Shown: piece by piece, positions 34,058 through 47,179 of the stretch | Numbering within the stretch: position 1 is the stretch's first letter | Layout of the letters: each line of letters begins with the position of its first letter | Source of the DNA: Heterobilharzia americana | Lineage: Eukaryota > Platyhelminthes > Trematoda > Strigeidida > Schistosomatidae | Reading direction: 5' to 3' | DNA length: 64,000 nucleotides | NCBI GenBank assembly: GCA_944470555.2 | Contig: OX104127.1 | Location: 47,482,934-47,546,933, forward strand | The notes under the pieces: generated by a model | What the model saw: the letters and a program-made list of their open reading frames with translations, nothing else | Databases searched by the model: none | Told to the model about the DNA's origin: nothing | Program-made: the position numbers and the translations under genes

Positions 34058-37012
34058 GAATATTGGTGATGACACTTGCTGGAGGTCGGGCGGAAAGCCG
34101 TCCAAACCGGACTACCTTTTTACCAGTGACCCACCGCTGGTAGGAAATGTACGGGTTCCAACCCCCTCGGCAGCAGCTATCATGGCGCGGTAGTGTTCCA
34201 TCTGATACTGTCCGGACAACTGTCATCGGAGGCATCGCGCCCTTGTCTTTGCTACAACAAAGCGAACTACGTGGCAATGAACCAATATCTGTCGACAGCA
34301 CCATGACCCCAGGAGTGGAGCAACCTGTCGATTGACCAACATTGGGAACTAGGCAGAGACATCATCAAGAGGGCTGTCTCTGAAAACGCCCCGGCAATCA
34401 CAGCAATACCGCGGAAACGAACCTCATGGTTGAAGTGAGGCAATGAACGCCTTTTGAAAGCCAAGAGGAAGGCATGGCACAAGTGGAGGACCTCCAGAAA
34501 GGTGTCCGACCACACCACGTATATTGCCCTAAGAAATCGATGTAACGTTAGAGTGAGGGGAGACGGGAGGTCATTCCAGACGAACCTTGCTCAAAAGCTC
34601 GGGGCAAATCCCAAAAACCTATATCGGTTTATGGCAGGCAGAAAATTCACCAGCCAGGGGGCTTGAGTCCTGAAAGGCCTAAATGGGGAGAACCCCTCCG
34701 GACTAGAGATCGCCGAAGCCCTTAGCGCCACCTTCGATACGCAACTCAATACGTCCCTGCCAAACCAAAATTACCAACTGTCCGACCGAAATTTGGCACC
34801 ACCAAACGCAGTAGATTACGTGGAATAAGGGTAACTCCTGCCATGGTCCTCGAAAAACTGTCAAACCTCCGCTTGGGAAATCACCAGGGTGTGATGACAT
34901 CCGACCGGCTGTGCTGAAACAATGTGCGGGTGCCTTGTGCGGTCCGCTGTGTAACTTGTTTCAATACTCCTTAGACAATCACATGCTTCCACGAGAGTGA
35001 AAAGGTGCTATTCTGTCCCCCATCTTCAAAGGTGGAGACGGGCAGAGCCCAGAATGCTACCGACCCATAGCCCTCCTACCAGTGGTATCAAAAGTAACGG
35101 AGAGTCTGGTAGACGACCATGTCAGGGAGTACTTATAAAAGAGGGGAGCACTTAGTGATGCACAACGTGGTTTCAGAAAGGGTAGGTCCTGTGCCGCAAA
35201 CATTCTGGCTGCAGGTGATAGGTGGACGGCATGCTGGGACCTCCAAATTCCTGTCCATGTTATTTTCCTGAATTTTACTAAGGCCTTCGGCACAGTTCCA
35301 CACACCGTCCTTATTCACAAAATAGAAAGGTTGGGCATCAAGGGACAAGTGCTTCTATGGTTGCAGGGCTATCTAGACGGTGGACAATTCTGCACAAAAG
35401 CCAACAGAGTTTGCTCGACTTGGGGGACATCATCATCTGGTGTATCACAAGGGGCGATTCGGAGTCGGCTGCTATTCCTTCTTTTTGTGGACGACCTCCC
35501 ACTGAATCTCAGCTCCCCAATTCTACTCTACGCTGATGATGTTAAGTTACGGAGAGCTGTGACGTCAGAAACAGAATCAAGTGCACTGCAAAGTGATCTC
35601 AGATTACCGGCAGAGTGGGTGGATATTAACGGACTTGCATTTAGCCTAGATAAATGCCGAGCCATGTTTCTCCGCACCCCAAACCCTCAGAAGGTACCTT
35701 ATTCTCTCTGTGGAACACAACTCTCCCACATCTCCACGGAGAAAGACCTAGGACTAATACTAACTGACAAACTAGGCACTAGCCCCAATTATCCAGGAGA
35801 TGCCCCCAGAGCCTACGCAGCACTGCACTTCATGCTCAGACAGCTGGGTGCCTTGACCCCGGAACTCTTTTTGAAGCTGCGTAAGACCTATATACGACCC
35901 TATCTAGAGGTACACAACGTCACTGCACCACCATGTCTGAAAAGAGACGTGAACCTCCTAGAGAAAGTCCAAAGGCGAGCTACAAAGGGTGTCGTGGGAA
36001 TAAGGCAAAAACCATATCGGGACAGGCTGAAAGATCTAGGGCTCTTCTCCCTAAGCTACCGCAGATTACGTGGTGACTTGATAATGGCTTACAAAATACT
36101 CAGTAACCCAAGTCATCCGAACAGCGGAATCCTACCGAACGGCCACTATGGTGACCCTCGTGGTAACCCAAGGAGGATCACTCACCAAAGAGCGAAAACC
36201 TGTGTGCGATCACACCTCTCTCTGTGAGTTTGCGGCCACTGGAACGCATTGCCTGCCAAGATTGCTACTGCTCGGTCTGTTGACAGCTTCAAGAAGAGTT
36301 TGGGCAGTTACGCAGCGACGCACGGTTTGCGCTCATCCAACTGGGATGCGGACTAGGCTGATACAACTTACTAACTCGGTACGACCAACCGTTACTAAAC
36401 ACTTAGTAAAACCACCATCACCGAGAACTCGGCTTGACCTTATAATTTCCTGTACATGTCCCCTCCAGTTACCGTCCTCTACTAAAAGAATTACTATATT
36501 CCCATTCGTCCTATAATGTTATTTATTCTTCTTACTTCTGACTTTACGTTCTCGATCTTTAACAAAGGCTCTCCCTATCATCTTTTCCCCATGAACCTAC
36601 CAATGTTTATTCTTCCGTGCCGCTTCCTTTTTCCCAATCTTTTTTTGATATATATTATTCTTCTCCCTTTTTTCCCTTTCTTTTTCTATTTTGTCTCTCT
36701 GCACTTTCCCTCCCTTGATTTCTCTGCACATATTTTTCATCCCCTTTTTACAACCAGTCCGACTAATTGTCTGCTGGCACGACTCTTGATGAACCCATCT
36801 GCACCACAGTCCTCGGAAGCAAAGGCAAACAAACAAACAACACCCCCTACAAATTTAACCAAACCCAACCACCCGTCGAGCTAACCAGAGGTACAGCAGT
36901 CGAGTGGGTAGACCCACTGCATTGGAATCCACCAAACACCTGGAACCGTTCCGCAAGACATAGGAGCGAGCGCGAAGAAATCAATTAGTTTACACTAGTT
37001 CGTTAAAGGATA
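34058..37012 (+). mobile_element. Family A (CR1-like) element, 5'-truncated copy (A2)
   Basis: Nearly identical, on the opposite strand, to A1 between about 12170 and 9212. Begins inside the endonuclease at GAATATTGGTGATGAC and runs to the same 3' end (CAATTAG..TTACACTAG..TCGTT). 5' truncation with an intact 3' end is typical of target-primed insertion. A2 shares most of A1's frame breaks but has an intact C run near 35808, so its RT frame is longer than in A1. No clear target-site duplication was seen. Confidence 0.9.
35331..36227 (+). pseudogene. Family A reverse transcriptase, long open C-terminal part (A2)
   Basis: About 298 codons open on the plus strand: GIKGQVLLWLQGYL, SSGVSQGAI, then YADDVKL with both catalytic Asp residues, and the thumb/C-terminal region KVQRRATKGVVGIR. 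The RT N-terminal part lies upstream (34454-35330) but with stops and frameshifts shared with A1, including a stop at 34664. Not a functional gene. Downstream, 36148-36516 continues the C-terminal region in another frame. Confidence 0.8.
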
Positions 37013-37984
37013 TCGTATATTGGACTGGATTGGAAGTTCAGGCGCTTCTCACTCTTCAAGCGTTATCTTTCACGGCAATTCAGATTAGTTATACTGAAAA
37101 CATTTGTTGTGGTGCAAGTAATTAAAGAATGGGAGAATGGCAGTGTAGTCGTTCAACAGTGGTGATTACTACACATGCGTAACACTTCATGGGCTTCACA
37201 TTTAAGTATGCAACATTGTCAAGGAGATACGCTGGATGTTAATTGACTTCTGTTAGATGGGTTGATACAAGACAAAGTACTAGAGAAATCTGTTGCATAG
37301 CATTATTATGCATGTGTTGCCGTTCGGTAAAGTGATCTCTCGGGTTGGATTGCTTATCCAGATTTCTGCTCCATTCGTCACGGAACAAAAATCTGAGATC
37401 AGTTATTGTGCTTGAGTTTTCGTATGTGGTAGGGAGGTGAGCTGATTGTGAAGCTGTTCAAGAGACAGGAAATCGGGTGCGGACCACTTGAATACTGTTT
37501 TCATCAGTTTCCAGTATTACGTACGAAGTTGGATTTCCAGTAGGTAGATACTTTTTGGTCAAACTAATGCTTAGAACTTTCTCGTCAGGCTGAAACTGGG
37601 AAGAGAGGAGAAAAAAGCTCAAGGAGGAACTGGACAATGGAACACCACGCAGAACAAACTGGGAGGGGATAAGCTCTTGTCTTTTTAGTCATTCAAACTA
37701 TGTGTAAACTTTAATTTAGTCATACAAGAATAACCCTTCCTTTTTTCTCTCACATGAAGTTCACGCGAGTTATTAGATAGGCAGTTTTTACCAGTAAACT
37801 TAAAGGGAACACTGGCTATCCATTTGTACTGCACAATCCGATCAGATGGACCAGTCATCGAACACCCTTTATGAGTCCATTGAGGTTAAAGGTACTCGAG
37901 ATTTATGATAGCCTTACTCTATATGTTTGGAGGTCCTAGTATGTTTTCATTACCCCATAAACATATTCATAGAGCCTGGGCGAG
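37013..37984. other. Non-coding stretch, nothing recognised
   Basis: Gap between A2 and D1. No open frame of note and no retroelement motif recognised. Ends at the 3' region of D1, whose exact border I cannot fix. Confidence 0.4.
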
Positions 37985-40710
37985 TGATAGACTAATCATC
38001 TGTTAGCAGCCTACTAAGTGCCGAACGAAGGATAGATAGTGAACCCGCAGTATGTATTTCCTCAGGAAGTCTATTCCTGATGTGAGAGAACTTATCGAGG
38101 AAAAGGTGTCCTTACGATTCCATCTTACAACACTCATTTTTCGCTGAAAGGTTGTGATTACGTAAATAGTGAGTAGATGTTACAACTATTTTGGTTTCCG
38201 GGCCACATGAGTGCACTTGCTTACGAAGTGGTTTACAGTAAAATGCAAGATTCATTGTAGGTCGCCTCTTCCAGAGAGGTTCTATTCCCAGCATGTTGCA
38301 TCTGGAGGTGTGGTCTAGGCTCCAGTCGGCTCCTAGTATTCTTAGTGTAAAGTGGCGTTGTACCTCTTCAGTTTTTCCCTTGTCTCTCGTACGAAGGCCA
38401 CTTAAGATAAACGGGCAGTATTCTAGGATTGGACGGATGCTCACTTTGTAGGGTGGGACCCTTGATTCAGTGCTACAAAAGTTACGGACGATGCATCCAA
38501 GGCGTCTACCTGACTTAGATGTGATACAAGCCGTCTGCTCGGAGAATGTCAAGTCACTGGAATATCTAAGACCTAGATCTAGCACTGAAGAACGCCTACG
38601 TAGCTTTTGTCCACATACTTCGAGAGACACATCTAGGTCATCGCTGCCTATGCTAAGCCAACCGCATTTACCGACGTTGAACTCCAGATGGGACCCATCA
38701 CACCATTTAGCAACTTCACCTAATTCTTGTCGAGTGGTAGACAGCGTGTTGCCTAGTTCGTGGGTGTGACATGAGTGTAAAGCCTTAAGGTCATCAGCGT
38801 ATAGGAATGTTTCCCCTACAGTGAAGCACTTGCACACACTATTAATATAAGTTATGAACAACGGAGGTCAAAGGACACTACCTTGTGTTACTCCACTAGT
38901 TGTGAGCCCAGGCTTAGACTGCATAGAATTTAATTTAACGATTTGACTACGACCACTCAGAAGCGGTTTCAGCCAATGAAGTAAAGAGTCATGAATGCCA
39001 ATCGATTGTAGCTTATCAAAGAGAATACCGTGTGGCACCTTGTCAAATGCCTTTGATATATCAAAGTATAGAGGAATGACGATTTTACGTGCTTCACGGC
39101 TACTAGTGATAAGGTTGAAGAAATCGAAATGGCAAGTAACGCAAGGCCTGTTTTTAATGAAACTGTGCTGAGACTTTGTGATGAGGTTTTCTCTAAGTAG
39201 GTGGTCAGACATGCTGCTCTTAATCACTTTTTCCATAATTCGGGAGACGACTAGCGTTATGTTGATAGGTCTGTAGTTACCAGCATTCGCTTCGTCACCG
39301 GACTTGTAGCGAGGAATTATAAAGCTAGCTTTCCACTCGCTGGGATACTCCCCACTTTCCATTGATAGAGTGGATATCTTGTGCAAGAACAGAGGCATAT
39401 CATCACTGTTTCTGATGACTATTGAGTTCAGGCCATCTATCCCCGTACCTGTCGATAGTCTCAGGCTTTTGATAGCCTCAGTGGTACCTTTGACAGTGAA
39501 CTCCACTTTGGTGCATGAACTAGCGGTAATTGGAGTAAAAGTAGTGGGGTTGAAATTAGAGAATGACTGGCTAAACAGTTCACAAATCTTGAGGGGATCG
39601 CTGTGTACCATTCCATTATGTATTAGACATGCTACATCCTTTGATGGCTTCAAACGTTTACTCAGAAGAGATGTCAACTTGTGTATTCTAGAGCCACTTT
39701 TCAGAGCTATGATCTCTTCGTTTACTGCGTGGTTCGCACGTGGTGTCTTACTAGACTCGTAAGTCTCATAAATAAGGTGCAGTGACATGAAGTCTTTCGA
39801 CGGGTGGTGTTGTTATGTTAATTTTGTTGCTGAATATTTTACGGATATATGCGTCTGGCTCCTCATAAACCCTAACCGTTTTCACAGGAGCAACAGTATC
39901 TAGACAGCTCTATATTTCTGTGGAAGGGTGAGAGTGTGTCTGTTAATGAGGCTGTGGTGAAGTAGTCATCCCATGGAGAACACCCGAGGAGCTCGATGAG
40001 TACTTCCCATTCTATATTCTTGTAGCTTCGATGCCGAGTATAATTTGAAGATTGTTTGTTTTTCTCATTGGGAGGAAGAATTAGTAAGCAACAGAGCACC
40101 ATCCTATGGCCACTGTTGGAGAATTCACTACTAACTTGGGCAGTGACGGGTATGATGTCACAGCAAAAGACTAGGTCCAGCATGCTACCTCCACGCATGG
40201 GTTGCTGTGTGTATTGCTTCCAGCCATAGATATCTACAACAGCGAGTATTTCATCAAAGCTTTGTGGGCCACGGCCAGCCCCCCAGTTAACTCCAGGTAA
40301 GTTGAGGCCGCCTGCAATCAGTGTGTAGTCAACAGTAAGGGATCCAGCGTGGACAAATGATCTAGTCATCAGTTCATCATTTTTTGTTGAACATGGAGCT
40401 CTGTACACGCAGCCTATGGGGACTTTATATTTAGCACTGTTTATAACCACCCAAAGTGAGTCCGGCAGATCACTGAAGATCTCATCTTCAATCTTACTTG
40501 AGGTAGCAAGGCTACACACATGGATCAAACAGCCTCCACCGCGCTTGTGATCACAATTATTGCGATACAGTGTAACCATCTATACACAGGTCCATGTCTA
40601 GGATTGAGTCAGTACACCATGATTCAGTAACTAGTAATGCAACGGGTTTGGTTAGTAATACTAATGTTCTTAGGTCAGATATTTTCTTGAGTAACGAGCA
40701 GGCATTAATA
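37985..40710 (-). pseudogene. Family D endonuclease-RT, lightly broken (D1)
   Basis: Endonuclease: INARSLLKKIS and LLVTESWC (catalytic Glu in TESW) near 40700-40610, GCVYRAPCS near 40410, IAGGLNLPGVNWG near 40320-40280 (GDxN box altered to GGLN), LDLVFC near 40180 and SGHRMV near 40110 (SDH altered). RT: NYRPINIT, QHSFIKNRPC, LYFDISKAFDKVPHG, SGVTQGSVL, and LYADDLKALH with both catalytic Asp residues, then the C-terminal region ending with a HIRNRLPEEI segment near 38065. Frame breaks near 38865 and 38110. Altered endonuclease residues suggest it could not nick DNA. Confidence 0.8.
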
Positions 40711-41387
40711 AGTAGAAGCGTAAAAAGGCACTAACTCTTGCAAAGTAGCTTACTATATCTCTTAAGCCTCGGTGAGTGGAAGAATTTCTGGTGTTCAGTT
40801 CGCTAGACAATGCACTACCTATGTCTCGGACGTGACGGGACTCGACCGTGGGGTGTGCCGGCGTGACTAGCGAGTTTCTGTCTCTCACAAGTATGTGATT
40901 ACTTAGTTTTTTCACGGCACTTATAGGCTGTTAATGTGCACCTCTTCTTTACTGTTGGCGTAAGGTATGTTGTACGACCGGTTTAAGTCGAGGAAATTGG
41001 TCCCAGCCCTGTGTTATCAGGGAGTCGAACGAGCCTAAACATTGTGAGTCGCACACATTGTGCGGCATCCAAAAAAAGTTTTGGTAGGGTATACGAGTGG
41101 AATAGGGTATACATCTGTTCCCAAAGTACTGACTAGGACTATTATGGTGCACAGCTGAACAGTGGTTAGGTGTTTGTTATGTGTAGGACATTTGAGTGTT
41201 CGGTACGCTACTCGGTACCGCGTTATGACACCTATGATTAAAGGGATGTGGTCCGAGGGGGTTTCTCGTGCCATGCAACCTAGATTTGTCGTGGTACTCA
41301 TTTCTGAAAGAAGGGACTCGACGAAAAACCTGCCTTTTGGGTTCGTGCGTCGCCGACGTCTCAGCCATGAAATATTCTTCTCCGTCA

Positions 41388-41973
41388 TTAGAAAACGCGA
41401 TTGAAATGGTTCTTCTTCAAGGACTTTTTAGCTTTATATTGTGAGGTTTCTCCCGAACTTCTGAGTTTCCTGTCACCCAGTTGGCTTCTACCTATGGTGA
41501 CCCTAGAGGGGGAGGTACAAACAGTTTTCGTTTTACGAGCAGCTAAAGGATCAGGCTCACTCGTAGCTAGATTTGATTGAGACCACTGTACCGAGGATGA
41601 GGTAAATCCAACAGAATTACTGACCATGTCAGCGCTTTCTGATGGTCTGTTCGTGCACACAGCAGCCTCTATGTTTATGGGCGATGAACTGGTCAGACTA
41701 CTTTTTTTGTTTTCTGCGTTGGCAAGTGGCTTTGTCTTGTGCAAAAGCAACATTTTAAAAGTTGCTGTGTAACCTTATGTGGTCTTGTAGTTTAATAAAT
41801 CTTTTGGCGTCAAATGGAGTAGTGAACTCGAAAATCATGGGGCGACTGGAATGCGATGACCTTTTGCAGGGGAGATTACAGTCACAGTGTATTCCTGTCA
41901 TACCGCATGAGTCTAATACCTTTGTCTTAACTACATAATGATATTTATTCCTTAATATACAGGCACACACCAT
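41388..41973 (-). pseudogene. Family D ORF1 C-terminal half (D1)
   Basis: 41973-41755 encodes a small alpha/beta region (YHYVVKTKVL, then PMIFEFTTPFDAKRFI) that matches the equivalent part of D2 (KMHYVHAKCF, IRFQFKSRIKAEAFI), an RRM-like pattern. A frame break near 41755 leads into a Ser/Thr/Pro-rich tail (41753-41388). The N-terminal part is missing. Confidence 0.6.
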
Positions 41974-41990
41974 TTTTACAGGTATGAATA

Positions 41991-43095
41991 AGTTTTAACA
42001 CAAACTGCATTCATCTTCATGGAAGGTAATCCGAATCCCTACTCGTTGTCACTAGAAAATATAAGTGCTGCATGTTCATATAGTGGAACATCCCAGCAGA
42101 ATAAGTGTACAGAAAATTCACAAGTTGGACAAGTGGTAGTATTGCCTTCACATTAACAAAAAAAACTAGGTCTGTATCTAGACAATACAGGTATTGCCTG
42201 GAGGAAGAAAAGCTTAAAGCTAATACTTTCATCCTGACAGTTTGTACTTTTTGCTTGAGATAATGATGAAAAGTTTATGAATCGTTTGCGTATTGTACTT
42301 CATTGACGATTCCAGGACTGTATAATTCATCCATGTTAACTCCATTCCACAACAACGATTCATAATCTTGATGAATATTATGACTGAAAGCCAAATGTTT
42401 TCACTTCTCTAACTCCAGCATCCAGAGGCAATAGACTTGTCTGAATGCGTCAGATGGGCTTCCAGAACATCTTGTCCTTCGTTTTCATGGGTCGTGACAG
42501 CCTTGCAGTTGGTTGGTGTTGGACTTTGCTGGTCACTTTTATAATGAGTTAATCCCAGATTTTGATAATTGTGGAGTTGTAGTCCTGTGAACATTTTTTA
42601 TTTCTGCTTGTTGTAGTTAGGTATTCTGAACTTGGTAAAGCTGGCTACCCTCCATGAGGAGTAGTTTCAGCTATGGTCTGTTCCTTAAGTAATTAATTCT
42701 CGATGGCAACAAAGCCAACGTTTAGAACTGAATTGTTTTTCTACAACGAGAAAAAGCAGACAAAGCAGTAGGCAGAGGAAGCAAGAATTTCAACAAGGAG
42801 AGTGTTTTCTATGTTCATGTTTCTCCCTACTTAACTTCCCTTGCTATGGCTTTCATTGTATATCCTTTTTCTATAGAGCATTTAAAAATATAAATTTCAT
42901 TCTGTCATGTGGTGTAGGATTTCTGTTTTTGATTACCTTGTTGGGTGGGGCAGAATGTGCAGTTAGTTTGAGGTGGTAACTTATGGAAGTCTCCTCAACG
43001 CTTCGTATGAAAGGTCAGTGTATGTGTGGTGGCTCTCATTATACATTAAGAGAGCCGAGTATACGAAGTGTCGTGAAGGAGACTGTTGGTGTATT
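41991..43095. other. Non-coding stretch, nothing recognised
   Basis: Between D1 and D2. Short minus-strand open frames at 42017-42232 and 42409-42594 have no retroelement motif, no clear splice context and no recognised domain. Confidence 0.4.
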
Positions 43096-43099
43096 CGAT

Positions 43100-45060
43100 A
43101 AGCCGTAGAAGTCACCGGATGATAAGAAGTCAGTCAGTAACCGACCAAATTCAGAGGTTGATTTGGAGGCCTTCACTTAAGCTGGAAGTCTGTTCTACAA
43201 CTGAGAGAAGTTTGTGCGCAAGCAGAACCTGAACAATTTCATTTTGACGCTATGGAGGTGGTTGCGCAGATCGTAACAACTGTTGTGTTCGAACTAAAAC
43301 CAACCACTGGCTGCAAAAGTGTGTCTGTGTAACACATTAAAGAATAGTTTCAAGTTAATTTTGAGTCGTCTCATCCAAAGTGTTTCTAGACTTAGTGTTC
43401 TGCATCTGGAGCTGTAGTCCTGTCTGCAGTCGTGTCCTAACAATCCAGCTGCGGAATACCTTTGGATACCCTTTATTTTATGTTTGTCTATTATGCAGAT
43501 ACCACTCAGTATAAATGGACAGTATTCTAACAGCGGACGTACGCAAGTTTTGTAGAGTAGCAACTTGACTTCTTTGAAGTGGAAGTTACGAACTATGCAA
43601 TTCATCAGGATCCTAGATTTGAGAGTCTGTGATGCTACCTGATCGGAAAGTGTGAGGTCCCCTGAATATCTTACTCCAAGGTCATATACTCGTTTAAGAA
43701 TGGGTAGTTTCGTAGACTGAAGATGTTGTTGGATATCAGCCGGTGGAGCACCAAAACATATCCAGCCACATTTGCCTATATTGAACTGGAGTTTCCAAGC
43801 AGCAGACCATGCGGATATTATATCGAGCTCCCTTTTGTACTAGTGCTTGGGAGTGGGATAAATTACCACAGGTGAATATGTATGCAACTTTTAGGTGGTC
43901 AGCAAACAAGAATGGTTTACCGTATGTAAAGCAGCCGCAGATGTCATTGACGTATAAAGTAAAAAGAGGGGGACCTAATACACTGCCTTGAACAACGCCA
44001 GGGGTGATTGGCCTAGGTTTCGAAGTGTGTGAATCTACCTTCACCACTTGAGCGCGATTACTGAGGAAAGACCTAACCCATCTCAATAGTGGATAGTCAG
44101 TTCCCATAGTCATCAACCTACTTATAAACAGCAAGTGGTCGACTCTGTCGAATGCCTTTGAAATGTCTAGATAGAGTACAAGGACTAATTGGTGACGGTC
44201 ACGCATAGTGGTTATGAAGCTAAAGAAGTCAAGATGGCAAGTTATACAGGACCTCGATTTTAGGAACCCATGTTGACTCGATGTGATGATGTTGCCACTG
44301 AGCATGTGCTGAAGAATTCTTTTTTGACAACTCACTCCATAATTCTAGAAACTACAGGCGTAATATTTATTGGTCTGTAGTTACTGGCTAGTGCTTCTGA
44401 ACCAGATTTATATCTAGGGAGAATAAATGATGTTTTCCATATATCAGGGTATGTGAAAGATTCCAAAGAGAGAGAAAATATTCTAAGTAATAATAATGGA
44501 ATATCAGGGCCACCAAATTTAGAGAAATGTGATGATATTCCGTCTGCACCAGCGCTGCCGGAGCAGTTTAGCGTCCTAATGGCTTGGCGAATATTAGAGT
44601 ATGTGAATTCAACCGTATTTACTGTCGTTAGTTGAGGGGAAGAATAGCTTTTAGAAGTGCAGACCACATTAGTGTCACACGAAAAATCTACAGGTTCCAG
44701 ATAACTGACTGCAAATAAGTCACTGAATATTTCACGCATATCCACTGGATCATTATAAGCTTTGTTGTCATGGATAGGAAGAGGAATTTTATATTTTCCG
44801 ACCTGAATACGGTGAGAGTGTTCAGGAAGTACATCGGACAACCTCTTCCTCTCTTGTTACTCCGAACACCTAGAAACTGTTTGTACATATCAATATGTAT
44901 CTCCTCATCTGGTATATTTGCGTGACACCAAGACTCAGTGATAATTATTACCGGTGGCTTATGAATGAGCGCAATTCCTCTTAATAGCGATAGTTTGCTA
45001 AGGGCAGACCTTGCGTTTATGAGAACGATGTACAAGTAGGAGGAGTAATAGTGTGTAAAG
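43100..45060 (-). pseudogene. Family D endonuclease (partial) and RT, broken (D2)
   Basis: Endonuclease N-terminal motifs LINARSALSKLS and ITESWCHANIP near 45030-44920, then loss of the rest. RT: GSAGADGI near 44550, NYRPINITPVVSRI near 44380-44340, HGFLKSRSC, LYLDISKAFDRVDH, GVVQGSVLGPP, and the catalytic box as LFADHLKVA with the second Asp replaced by His. C-terminal region 43605-43294 and on to about 43100. Inactive. Confidence 0.75.
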
Positions 45061-45399
45061 CTTTCTGGTTCGCTAGACAAGCCAAAAGGTATCTCAGTGT
45101 CGCTTGACTGAGTATAGTCTGGCGTCGTTGCGTTACAGAACGTCTCTACACCTTGTTCACTTGTAGAGTTACTAGGATATCCTAGTGGTAAATCGACCGG
45201 ACAGTGACTTGAAATAGTATCACCTTTATCAGGGGAGAAAGTGGCAATGTTCTTATTTGTGTTCAGTGTACACATCGTATCCAAATAAACAGAGTTTGAC
45301 CTCATGCAAGCGTCGTCTCTAGTATCTTTTACACAGAGGGTAGGTAGTTTTACTATTGTACGTGGTGGGTGTGCAGGGCTGGTGATGCCACTTGGAGTA

Positions 45400-47179
45400 T
45401 TCAATAGACCTGTTGTGCTTTCGCATCTGTTGATGCCCTTGGGTAGTTGGTGTCTAGGATTTGTGTGTATGGTTGACTGGATCTCTTCTGTTGCTCCGGG
45501 GGTGCTAAGATTAGCGGTCCAGAGTAAGGGGTTTCAACATCCCCATCAGCTGTTTGGTCAAAGCTGCAGCTGAAGGGGATGTAATGTACAAAAAACATCA
45601 TGTTTTTGTGGTCCATCTAAACCTCTGTTCTGCATTGTATTCCTTACAAGTGACTGCCTTCTGTTACAATCCACAACGGACGTAACTGGCGTTATGTTGG
45701 ATCGGGGGCTGTTTCTTAGTAAACTAGTGCCATGCAGCTGATCAAAGTTTTTCCTCACAAAGTACCCCGCTGACATTCTATTACAGGTGGTATGACTTTG
45801 GCTTTTCTCATTAGTGAACGATAGGGTTGGGTTGTTTTGACGTCTATTTTTGTTCTCGTTACTGGTGAGACTTAGCTCAGTGCATAGAACCTTATTGGTA
45901 GAGCTAGTGTCTGTACTTCTGTCAACTCCAGAAGGAATTACGGGATCATTATATGCTTTCTGCGTTCGTCTCCACGAGTTGAGTTCCATGGGAGCATTGG
46001 TTTATCTGTTGCATACCGAGTGGCCGATATCCTAGGACCTAGGCTGGTGTGGTTAGTAGACTTTAGGCCTGCAGTAGACCTCAGCGAGAGTTCTGTCACG
46101 TTAAGTGCTGTGTCAGGTTTCACTCTGGGGCTTTCTATGGATACGTCTAAATCTACAGTTTTAGGTCGCTGAGTCAAATCATGCATTTTGCAGTCTCCTG
46201 TCTCCACGTTGGTCGGTGTGTTTTTCCGTATATTTGACTTGATAGAGTTTGTGGAGGGAGAAGTCCTAGGCCTGGGTATATTGGGAGAGATACTACTGCT
46301 TTAGCATGTTGCAGCTTTGGAGCCTTTGGACTGTCAGGTCTGTGAACACAGTTGTATACCTGCCTCTCTACCACCGTTGTATCAAGAACTATCTTTATTC
46401 CTGTGAAGACAGTGCTTTTTGCTAAGATAGATCTGCTTCGATGAATGCTTCCGCTTTTATCCGTGATTTGAATTGAAAGCGTATCAGACAGCAGTGGTCT
46501 TGCTGGCTCTTCTTTAATCGAAAACATTTTGCATGGACATAATGCATTTTTGCTGTTCTAAGCAAAATTTCTCGCACCGCCTTCAACTTTGTCGTGTCAG
46601 GGACGTTGTGAACTATTGCGTTCAATTTAAGTGCAAGTCTCTTACTTACTTCAGTGGTGATAAAGTTTACCAGGTGATCTACCTTGGATAGTGTTTCGAT
46701 GTCAAATTTATTAATGGATTCACTACGCGTGAAGATGCTCACTGGCAAGAGGTTGCTAATCTGGGCTCCAATTTCATCCAGCTGGGGTGACACCTCGAAC
46801 GCCCTTAACATATTTTCTTGTGGTGCATTTTTCTGTTTGTCATCCTTCAGTCTGCGTATTTCTGCCCTTAGTTCCTCAGGCCTTCTATTTCTGGAGGGAG
46901 TGACAATGACACATTTGGTGTCTGAAGTCTAGTTAGTCTCATAAAAGGCGTGGAGCTTCCATTAAGCTTTACATCTGCTGCAACATTTAGTGTTGCGGCC
47001 TCGCTACATATTGTGCATGCAGAGTTGTTTCTATTACTATTAACGCTGGCTGTCTTATCGAGCGCAGTCCTTCTTCTCTTGAGCATAAGTGGAGTATAAG
47101 CTGACTCACTTGTGCTGTTGCGAGAGGAGTCTGCTTTTGGTGTCACCATCATTTGGGTTTTGTTGATGCACTGTTCCAC
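45400..47179 (-). pseudogene. Family D ORF1, broken (D2)
   Basis: Pieces 47179-46868, 46811-46422, 46527-46174 and 45989-45401 in different frames. The 46811-46422 piece holds a helical stretch (KVDHLVNFITTEVSKRLALK) followed by an RRM-like part with NAIVHNVPDTT. The last pieces are Ser/Thr/Asn-rich and low in structure. An ORF1 RNA-binding role is a family inference. Confidence 0.55.

Larger units (their letters stand above)
37985..41990 (-). mobile_element. Family D non-LTR element (D1)
   Basis: Minus strand: ORF1 C-terminal half (41973-41388), a region of unclear content (41388-40940), endonuclease (about 40710-39872), RT (39788-38112) and its C-terminal end to about 37985. 5' truncated inside ORF1. 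Only a few frame breaks (near 39850, 38865 and 38110), so this is a moderately young copy of a CR1/Jockey-group element. Confidence 0.8.

Noticed and set aside
41035..41388. Minus-strand open frames between family D ORF1 and endonuclease
   Set aside because: Coding potential unclear, no motif, several overlapping frames; treated as decayed interior of D1.
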